Shown here one piece after another: positions 54,721 to 64,000 of a stretch of DNA of 64,000 bases (its first letter is position 1; each line of letters begins with the position of its first letter). Made by a program: the position numbers and the translations under genes. Below the pieces are notes generated by a model, which was not told where the DNA came from, searched no databases, and worked only from the letters and a program-made list of their open reading frames with translations. This stretch comes from Glandiceps talaboti. Its lineage: Eukaryota; Hemichordata; Enteropneusta; Spengelidae. The stretch lies in NCBI RefSeq assembly GCF_964340395.1, contig NC_135555.1:26596725-26660724 (forward strand), in the 5' to 3' direction.

Positions 54721-57700
54721 TCTATTGTCATTTAGTATCAGACAGCATCATCCTGTAATAATTCTATTGTCATTTAGTATCAGACAGTATCATCCTCTAG
54801 TAATTCTATTGTCATTTAGTATCAGACAGCATCATCCTGTAATAATTATATTGTCATTTAGTATCAGACAGCATCATCCTGTTGTAATTCTATTGTCATT
54901 TAGTATCAGACAGCATCATCCTGTAATAATTCTATTGTCATTTAGTATCAGACAGTATCATCCTCTAGTAATTCTATTGTCATTTAGTATCAGACAGCAT
55001 CATCCTGTAGTAATTCTATTGTCATTTAGTATCAGACAGCATCATCCTGTTGTAATTCTATTGTCATTTAGTATCAGACAGCATCATCCTGTAATAATTC
55101 TATTGTCATTTAGTATCAGACACCATCATCCTTTAGTAATTCTATTGTCATTTAGTATCAGACACCATCATCCTCTAATAATTCTATTGTCATTTAGTAT
55201 CACACAGTATCATCCTGAAATAATTCTATTGTCATTTAGTATCAGACAGTATCATCCTGTAGTAATTCTATTGTCATTTAGTATCAGACAGCATCATCCT
55301 GTTGTAATTCTATTGTCATTTAGTATCAGACAGCATCATCCTGTAATAATTCTATTGTCATTTAGTATCAGACAGCATCATCCTGTAATAATTCTATTGT
55401 CATTTAGTATCAGACAGTATCATCCTGTTGTAATTCTATTGTCATTTAGTATCAGACAGCATCATCCTCTAATAATTCTATTGTCATTTAGTATCAGACA
55501 GTATCATCCTCTAATAATTCTATTGTCATTTAGTATCAGACACCATCATCCTCTAATGATTCTATTGTCATTTAGTATCAGACAGCATCATCCTGTAATA
55601 ATTCTATTGTCATTTAGTATCAGACAGCATCATCCTCTAATAATTCTATTGTCATTTAGTATCAGACAGCATCATCCTGTAATAATTCTATTGTCATTTA
55701 GTATCAGACAGCATCATCCTGTAATAATTCTATTGTCATTTAGTATCAGACAGCATCATCCTGTAATAATTCTATTGTCATTTAGTATCAGACAGCATCA
55801 TCCTCTAATAATTCTATTGTCATTTAGTATCAGACACCATCATCCTCTAATAATTCTATTGTCATTTAGTATCAGACAGCATCATCCTGTTGTAATTCTA
55901 TTGTCATTTAGTATCAGACAGCATCATCCTGTAATAATTCTATTGTCATTTAGTATCAGACAGCACCATCCTCTAATAATTCTATTGTCATTTAGTATCA
56001 GACAGCATCATCCTCTAATAATTCTATTGTCATTTAGTATCAGACAGCATCATCCTCTAATAATTCTATTGTCATTTAGTATCAGACAGCATCATCCTGT
56101 AATAATTCTATTGTCATTTAGTATCAGACAGCATCATCCTCTAATAATTCTATTGTCATTTAGTATCAGACACCATCATCCTCTAATGATTCTATTGTCA
56201 TTTAGTATCAGACAGCATCATCCTGTAATAATTCTATTGTCATTTAGTATCAGACAGTATCATCCTCTAATAATTCTATTGTCATTTAGTATCAGACAGC
56301 ATCATCCTGTAATAATTCTATTGTCATTTAGTATCAGACAGCATCATCCTGTAATAATTCTATTGTCATTTAGTATCAGACAGCATCATCCTCTAATAAT
56401 TCTATTGTCATTTAGTATCAGACAGTATCATCCTTTAGTAATTCTATTGTCATTTAGTATCAGACAGCATCATCCTTTAGTAATTCTATTGTCATTTAGT
56501 ATCAGACAGCATCATCCTTTAGTAATTGTATTGTCATTTAGTGTCAGACAGCATCATCCTCTAATAATTCTATTGTCATTTAGTATCAGACAGTATCATC
56601 CTTTAATAATTCTATTGTCATTTAGTATCAGACAGCATCATCCTGTAATAATTCTATTGTCATTTAGTATCAGACAGCATCATCCTCTAATAATTCTATT
56701 GTCATTTAGTATCAGACACCATCATCCTCTAATGATTCTATTGTCATTTAGTATCAGACAGCATCATCCTCTAATAATTCTATTGTCATTTAGTATCAGA
56801 CAGTATCATCCTTTACTAATTCTATTGTCATTTAGTATCAGACAGCATCATCCTGTAATAATTCTATTATCCTTTAGTATCAGACACCATCATCCTGTAA
56901 TAATTCTATTGTCATTTAGTATCAGACAGTATCATCCTGTAATAATTCTATTGTCATTTAGTATCAGACAGCGTCATCCTGTTGTAATTCTATTGTCATT
57001 TAGTATCAGACAGTATCATCCTGTTGTAATTCTATTGTCATTTAGTATCAGACAGCATCATCCTTTAGTAATTCTATTGTCATTTAGTATCAGACAGCAT
57101 CATCCTGAAATAATTCTATTGTCATTTAGTATCAGACAGTATCATCCTGTTGTAATTCTATTGTCATTTAGTATCAGACAGCATCAGCCTGTTGTAATTC
57201 TATTGTCATTTAGTATCAGACAGCATCATCCTGTAATAATTCTATTGTCATTTAGTATCAGACAGCATCATCCTCTAATAATTCTATTGTCATTTAGTAT
57301 CAGACAGCATCATCCTCTAATAATTCTATTGTCATTTAGTATCAGACAGCATCATCCTCAAATAATTCTATTGTCATTTAGTATCAGACAGCATCATCCT
57401 TTAATAATTCTATTGTCATTTAGTATCAGACAGCATCATCCTCTAATGATTCTATTGTCATTTAGTATCAGACAGTATCATCCTTTAATAATTCTATTGT
57501 CATTTAGTATCAGACAGCATCATCCTGTAATAATTCTATTGTCATTTAGTATCAGACTGCATCATCCTCTAATAATTCTATTGTCATTTAGTATCAGACA
57601 GCATCATCCTCTAATAATTCTATTGTCATTTAGTATCAGACAGCATCATCCTCTAATAATTCTATTGTCATTTAGTATCAGACAGCATCATCCTGTAATA

Positions 57701-59340
57701 ATTCTATTGTCATTTAGTATCACACAGTATCATCCTGTAATAATTCTATTGTCATTTAGTATCAGACACCATCATCCTGTAATAATTCTATTGTCATTTA
57801 GTATCAGACAGTATCATCCTGTAATAATTCTATTGTCATTTAGTATCAGACAGTATCATCCTGTAATAATTCTATTGTCATTTAGTATCAGACTGCATCA
57901 TCCTGTAATAATTCTATTGTCATTTAGTATCAGACAGTATCATCCTGTAATAATTCTATTGTCATTTAGTATCAGACAGTATCATCCTTTAATAATTCTA
58001 TTGTCATTTAGTATCAGACAGCATCATCCTGTAATAATTCTATTATCCTTTAGTATCAGACACCATCATCCTGTAATAATTCTATTGTCATTTAGTATCA
58101 GACACCATCATCCTGTAATAATTCTATTGTCATTTAGTATCAGACAGCGTCATCCTGTTGTAATTCTATTGTCATTTAGTATCAGACAGTATCATCCTGT
58201 TGTAATTCTATTGTCATTTAGTATCAGACAGCATCATCCTCTAATAATTCTATTGTCATTTAGTATCAGACAGCATCATCCTTTAGTAATTCTATTGTCA
58301 TTTAGTATCAGACAGCATCATCCTGTAATAATTCTATTGTCATTTAGTATCAGACAGCATCATCCTCTAATAATTCTATTGTCATTTAGTATCAGACAGT
58401 ATCATCCTGTAATAATTCTATTGTCATTTAGTATCAGACAGCATCATCCTGTAATAATTCTATTGTCATTTAGTATCAGACAGCATCATCCTCTAATAAT
58501 TCTATTGTCATTTAGTATCAGGCAGCATCATCCTGTAATAATTCTATTGTCATTTAGTATCAGACAGTATCATCCTGTTGTAATTCTATTGTCATTTAGT
58601 ATCAGACAGCATCATCCTGTAATAATTCTATTGTCATTTAGTATCAGACAGTATCATCCTCTAGTAATTCTATTGTCATTTAGTATCAGACAGCATCATC
58701 CTGTAATAATTATATTGTCATTTAGTATCAGACAGCATCATCCTGTTGTAATTCTATTGTCATTTAGTATCAGACAGCATCATCCTGTAATAATTCTATT
58801 GTCATTTAGTATCAGACAGTATCATCCTCTAGTAATTCTATTGTCATTTAGTATCAGACAGCATCATCCTGTAGTAATTCTATTGTCATTTAGTATCAGA
58901 CAGCATCATCCTGTTGTAATTCTATTGTCATTTAGTATCAGACAGCATCATCCTGTAATAATTCTATTGTCATTTAGTATCAGACACCATCATCCTTTAG
59001 TAATTCTATTGTCATTTAGTATCAGACACCATCATCCTCTAATAATTCTATTGTCATTTAGTATCACACAGTATCATCCTGAAATAATTCTATTGTCATT
59101 TAGTATCAGACAGTATCATCCTGTAGTAATTCTATTGTCATTTAGTATCAGACAGCATCATCCTGTTGTAATTCTATTGTCATTTAGTATCAGACAGCAT
59201 CATCCTGTAATAATTCTATTGTCATTTAGTATCAGACAGCATCATCCTGTAATAATTCTATTGTCATTTAGTATCAGACAGTATCATCCTGTTGTAATTC
59301 TATTGTCATTTAGTATCAGACAGCATCATCCTGTTGTAAT
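54721..59340. repeat. Type B higher-order unit, 110 monomers (4,620 bp), copy 1
   Basis: Matching at an offset of 4,620 bp starts near 54,700 and holds to the window end. gtgtcag at 56,533 and 61,153, gactgcatc at 57,555 and 62,175, and cagcgtcat near 58,147 and 62,767 all pair. The monomer order of 110 equals a 92-monomer cycle plus an 18-monomer repeated tail (aattata monomers at 54,811, 58,675, 59,431 and 63,295). Confidence 0.9.
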
Positions 59341-60060
59341 TCTATTGTCATTTAGTATCAGACAGCATCATCCTGTAATAATTCTATTGTCATTTAGTAT
59401 CAGACAGTATCATCCTGTTGTAATTCTATTGTCATTTAGTATCAGACAGCATCATCCTGTAATAATTATATTGTCATTTAGTATCAGACAGCATCATCCT
59501 GTTGTAATTCTATTGTCATTTAGTATCAGACAGCATCATCCTGTAATAATTCTATTGTCATTTAGTATCAGACAGTATCATCCTCTAGTAATTCTATTGT
59601 CATTTAGTATCAGACAGCATCATCCTGTAGTAATTCTATTGTCATTTAGTATCAGACAGCATCATCCTGTTGTAATTCTATTGTCATTTAGTATCAGACA
59701 GCATCATCCTGTAATAATTCTATTGTCATTTAGTATCAGACACCATCATCCTTTAGTAATTCTATTGTCATTTAGTATCAGACACCATCATCCTCTAATA
59801 ATTCTATTGTCATTTAGTATCACACAGTATCATCCTGAAATAATTCTATTGTCATTTAGTATCAGACAGTATCATCCTGTAGTAATTCTATTGTCATTTA
59901 GTATCAGACAGCATCATCCTGTTGTAATTCTATTGTCATTTAGTATCAGACAGCATCATCCTGTAATAATTCTATTGTCATTTAGTATCAGACAGCATCA
60001 TCCTGTAATAATTCTATTGTCATTTAGTATCAGACAGTATCATCCTGTTGTAATTCTATT
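58591..60060. repeat. 18-monomer (756-bp) duplicated tail spanning the unit junction
   Basis: The aattata monomer at 58,675 recurs at 59,431, and cacacagta near 59,065 recurs near 59,821, both 756 bp apart. Copies are about 58,591-59,304 and 59,347-60,060, with one mismatched monomer (ctagtaatt at 58,633 against gttgtaatt at 59,389). This is why the last units are 110 rather than 92 monomers. Confidence 0.83.
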
Positions 60061-63000
60061 GTCATTTAGTATCAGACAGCATCATCCTCTAATAATTCTA
60101 TTGTCATTTAGTATCAGACAGTATCATCCTCTAGTAATTCTATTGTCATTTAGTATCAGACACCATCATCCTCTAATGATTCTATTGTCATTTAGTATCA
60201 GACAGCATCATCCTGTAATAATTCTATTGTCATTTAGTATCAGACAGCATCATCCTCTAATAATTCTATTGTCATTTAGTATCAGACAGCATCATCCTCT
60301 AATAATTCTATTGTCATTTAGTATCAGACAGCATCATCCTGTAATAATTCTATTGTCATTTAGTATCAGACAGCATCATCCTGTAATAATTCTATTGTCA
60401 TTTAGTATCAGACAGCATCATCCTCTAATAATTCTATTGTCATTTAGTATCAGACACCATCATCCTCTAATAATTCTATTGTCATTTAGTATCAGACAGC
60501 ATCATCCTGTTGTAATTCTATTGTCATTTAGTATCAGACAGCATCATCCTGTAATAATTCTATTGTCATTTAGTATCAGACAGCACCATCCTCTAATAAT
60601 TCTATTGTCATTTAGTATCAGACAGCATCATCCTCTAATAATTCTATTGTCATTTAGTATCAGACACCATCATCCTCTAATAATTCTATTGTCATTTAGT
60701 ATCAGACAGCATCATCCTGTAATAATTCTATTGTCATTTAGTATCAGACAGCATCATCCTCTAATAATTCTATTGTCATTTAGTATCAGACACCATCATC
60801 CTCTAATGATTCTATTGTCATTTAGTATCAGACAGCATCATCCTGTAATAATTCTATTGTCATTTAGTATCAGACAGTATCATCCTCTAATAATTCTATT
60901 GTCATTTAGTATCAGACTGCATCATCCTGTAATAATTCTATTGTCATTTAGTATCAGACAGCATCATCCTGTAATAATTCTATTGTCATTTAGTATCAGA
61001 CAGCATCATCCTCTAATAATTCTATTGTCATTTAGTATCAGACAGTATCATCCTTTAGTAATTCTATTGTCATTTAGTATCAGACAGCATCATCCTTTAG
61101 TAATTCTATTGTCATTTAGTATCAGACAGCATCATCCTTTAGTAATTGTATTGTCATTTAGTGTCAGACAGCATCATCCTCTAATAATTCTATTGTCATT
61201 TAGTATCAGACAGTATCATCCTTTAATAATTCTATTGTCATTTAGTATCAGACAGCATCATCCTGTAATAATTCTATTGTCATTTAGTATCAGACAGCAT
61301 CATCCTCTAATAATTCTATTGTCATTTAGTATCAGACACCATCATCCTCTAATGATTCTATTGTCATTTAGTATCAGACAGCATCATCCTCTAATAATTC
61401 TATTGTCATTTAGTATCAGACAGTATCATCCTTTACTAATTCTATTGTCATTTAGTATCAGACAGCATCATCCTGTAATAATTCTATTATCCTTTAGTAT
61501 CAGACACCATCATCCTGTAATAATTCTATTGTCATTTAGTATCAGACAGTATCATCCTGTAATAATTCTATTGTCATTTAGTATCAGACAGCGTCATCCT
61601 GTTGTAATTCTATTGTCATTTAGTATCAGACAGTATCATCCTGTTGTAATTCTATTGTCATTTAGTATCAGACAGCATCATCCTTTAGTAATTCTATTGT
61701 CATTTAGTATCAGACAGCATCATCCTGAAATAATTCTATTGTCATTTAGTATCAGACAGTATCATCCTGTTGTAATTCTATTGTCATTTAGTATCAGACA
61801 GCATCAGCCTGTTGTAATTCTATTGTCATTTAGTATCAGACAGCATCATCCTGTAATAATTCTATTGTCATTTAGTATCAGACAGCATCATCCTCTAATA
61901 ATTCTATTGTCATTTAGTATCAGACAGCATCATCCTCTAATAATTCTATTGTCATTTAGTATCAGACAGCATCATCCTCAAATAATTCTATTGTCATTTA
62001 GTATCAGACAGCATCATCCTTTAATAATTCTATTGTCATTTAGTATCAGACAGCATCATCCTCTAATGATTCTATTGTCATTTAGTATCAGACAGTATCA
62101 TCCTTTAATAATTCTATTGTCATTTAGTATCAGACAGCATCATCCTGTAATAATTCTATTGTCATTTAGTATCAGACTGCATCATCCTCTAATAATTCTA
62201 TTGTCATTTAGTATCAGACAGCATCATCCTCTAATAATTCTATTGTCATTTAGTATCAGACAGCATCATCCTCTAATAATTCTATTGTCATTTAGTATCA
62301 GACAGCATCATCCTGTAATAATTCTATTGTCATTTAGTATCACACAGTATCATCCTGTAATAATTCTATTGTCATTTAGTATCAGACACCATCATCCTGT
62401 AATAATTCTATTGTCATTTAGTATCAGACAGTATCATCCTGTAATAATTCTATTGTCATTTAGTATCAGACAGTATCATCCTGTAATAATTCTATTGTCA
62501 TTTAGTATCAGACTGCATCATCCTGTAATAATTCTATTGTCATTTAGTATCAGACAGTATCATCCTGTAATAATTCTATTGTCATTTAGTATCAGACAGT
62601 ATCATCCTTTAATAATTCTATTGTCATTTAGTATCAGACAGCATCATCCTGTAATAATTCTATTATCCTTTAGTATCAGACACCATCATCCTGTAATAAT
62701 TCTATTGTCATTTAGTATCAGACACCATCATCCTGTAATAATTCTATTGTCATTTAGTATCAGACAGCGTCATCCTGTTGTAATTCTATTGTCATTTAGT
62801 ATCAGACAGTATCATCCTGTTGTAATTCTATTGTCATTTAGTATCAGACAGCATCATCCTCTAATAATTCTATTGTCATTTAGTATCAGACAGCATCATC
62901 CTTTAGTAATTCTATTGTCATTTAGTATCAGACAGCATCATCCTGTAATAATTCTATTGTCATTTAGTATCAGACAGCATCATCCTCTAATAATTCTATT

Positions 63001-63960
63001 GTCATTTAGTATCAGACAGTATCATCCTGTAATAATTCTATTGTCATTTAGTATCAGACAGCATCATCCTGTAATAATTCTATTGTCATTTAGTATCAGA
63101 CAGCATCATCCTCTAATAATTCTATTGTCATTTAGTATCAGGCAGCATCATCCTGTAATAATTCTATTGTCATTTAGTATCAGACAGTATCATCCTGTTG
63201 TAATTCTATTGTCATTTAGTATCAGACAGCATCATCCTGTAATAATTCTATTGTCATTTAGTATCAGACAGTATCATCCTCTAGTAATTCTATTGTCATT
63301 TAGTATCAGACAGCATCATCCTGTAATAATTATATTGTCATTTAGTATCAGACAGCATCATCCTGTTGTAATTCTATTGTCATTTAGTATCAGACAGCAT
63401 CATCCTGTAATAATTCTATTGTCATTTAGTATCAGACAGTATCATCCTCTAGTAATTCTATTGTCATTTAGTATCAGACAGCATCATCCTGTAGTAATTC
63501 TATTGTCATTTAGTATCAGACAGCATCATCCTGTTGTAATTCTATTGTCATTTAGTATCAGACAGCATCATCCTGTAATAATTCTATTGTCATTTAGTAT
63601 CAGACACCATCATCCTTTAGTAATTCTATTGTCATTTAGTATCAGACACCATCATCCTCTAATAATTCTATTGTCATTTAGTATCACACAGTATCATCCT
63701 GAAATAATTCTATTGTCATTTAGTATCAGACAGTATCATCCTGTAGTAATTCTATTGTCATTTAGTATCAGACAGCATCATCCTGTTGTAATTCTATTGT
63801 CATTTAGTATCAGACAGCATCATCCTGTAATAATTCTATTGTCATTTAGTATCAGACAGCATCATCCTGTAATAATTCTATTGTCATTTAGTATCAGACA
63901 GTATCATCCTGTTGTAATTCTATTGTCATTTAGTATCAGACAGCATCATCCTGTTGTAAT
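59341..63960. repeat. Type B higher-order unit, 110 monomers (4,620 bp), copy 2
   Basis: It is nearly identical to copy 1, with differences visible in the first third: gttgtaatt for ctagtaatt near 59,407, ctagtaatt for ctaataatt near 60,132, cacca for cagca near 60,665, and gactgc for gacagc near 60,915. From about 60,960 to the end I noticed none. A third copy starts at 63,961 and runs off the window. Confidence 0.9.
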
Positions 63961-64000
63961 TCTATTGTCATTTAGTATCAGACAGCATCATCCTGTAATA
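63961..64000. repeat. Start of a further 4,620-bp type B unit, cut by the window end
   Basis: The last 40 bases repeat 59,341-59,380 without visible change and stop inside a monomer that began at 63,967. The array therefore continues beyond the window. Confidence 0.85.

Larger units (their letters stand above)
1..64000. repeat. 42-bp AT-rich satellite DNA array, about 1,523.8 copies, open at both ends
   Basis: Every 42 bases a new monomer begins with gtcatttagtatcag (monomer positions 1-15), followed by a nearly constant atcatcct (21-28) and aattctatt (34-42). Starts fall at 1+42n across the whole window; for example 421, 4,201, 21,001, 42,001 and 63,001 are all monomer starts, and the last begins at 63,967. 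The consensus has 13 A, 16 T, 5 G and 8 C, with no CpG. Most variation is at positions 19-20 (gc, gt, cc, ac) and 29-32 (gtaa, ctaa, ttaa, ataa, gaaa, ttag, gtag, ctag, gttg). No non-satellite sequence interrupts it. Long arrays of this kind are known from eukaryotic heterochromatin; a centromeric role is possible but nothing in the sequence proves it. I saw no recognisable CENP-B box. I do not recognise the family. Confidence 0.99.

Noticed and set aside
1-64000. CRISPR array
   Set aside because: There are no unique spacers. The whole 42-bp period is conserved, and the array is far longer than any CRISPR locus with no cas genes nearby.
1-64000. Internally repetitive structural gene such as a silk, mucin or antifreeze protein
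   Set aside because: The translated repeat is a mix of hydrophobic residues and RQHHP with free replacement at the variable sites. There is no non-repetitive terminal domain, no signal peptide and no intron signal within 64 kb, and several stops interrupt the frame.
1-64000. Telomeric or simple-sequence repeat
   Set aside because: The monomer has no short telomere-like unit. The catcat and taataa stretches are only parts of the 42-bp monomer.
1-64000. Derivation of the 42-mer from three 14-mers or two 21-mers
   Set aside because: Comparing the thirds and halves of the consensus shows no more agreement than expected by chance.
1-64000. Transposon remnant or insertion within the array
   Set aside because: I found no sequence that departs from the monomer at any point, and no terminal repeats or target-site duplications.
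1-64000. CENP-B box
   Set aside because: No match to the essential CpG-containing core is possible in a monomer that lacks CpG. The rare CpG variants (cagcgtcat, gtatcgtcc) do not resemble it.
1-64000. Genes on the reverse strand
   Set aside because: All three reverse frames meet a stop in the consensus monomer, so no reverse reading frame persists beyond a few monomers.

Overview
The whole 64 kb window is one uninterrupted tandem array of a 42-bp, AT-rich satellite (consensus 13 G+C of 42, about 31%). It holds 1,523 complete monomers, and a 1,524th is cut by the window end. Both edges lie inside the array. I see no unique sequence, transposon, RNA gene, CRISPR array, promoter or credible protein-coding gene. 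An array this long with nested higher-order repeats (HORs) is typical of eukaryotic constitutive heterochromatin (centromeric, pericentromeric, subtelomeric or sex-chromosome satellite) from a long-read assembly. I do not recognise the monomer and cannot name the organism; bacterial or viral origin is very unlikely.

Register is strict. Monomer starts fall at 1+42n from base 1 to base 63,967, so there is no net insertion or deletion other than whole monomers. Monomers differ almost only by substitutions, concentrated at monomer positions 19-20 and 29-32 on either side of a nearly constant atcatcct core (21-28). Because 42 is divisible by 3 and one of the six frames of the monomer lacks a stop, that frame stays open for up to 18.5 kb. 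The resulting giant 14-residue-repeat 'proteins' are best treated as artefacts.

Rare variants used as barcodes split the array into two alternating repeat types. Type A carries gtattagac, caacatcat, cagtatcattct, tttattatcag and a monomer with an in-frame TAA. Type B carries gtgtcag, cagcgtcat, gactgcatc, attatccttta and cacacagta. They share a roughly 17-monomer module marked by cagcaccat and ctaatgatt. Layout: A1 1-4,284; B1 4,327-9,912; short A insert 9,913-10,332; B2 10,333-16,548; A2 16,549-33,248 (units of 83, 27, 104 and 104 monomers); B3 33,249-48,930 (tandem 186- and 165-monomer units plus tail); diverged stretch 48,931-49,266; A3 49,267-50,064; a 22-monomer duplication 50,065-51,912; B4 51,913-64,000 (two 110-monomer units, continuing off the edge).

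The lengths of the units are related arithmetically (104 = 77+27; 83 = 77+6; 186 = 165+21; 110 = 92+18). This points to unequal exchange or replication-based copying of whole-monomer blocks, with several rounds whose order can be read. All comparisons were made by eye from the sequence; identities are qualitative, not computed.
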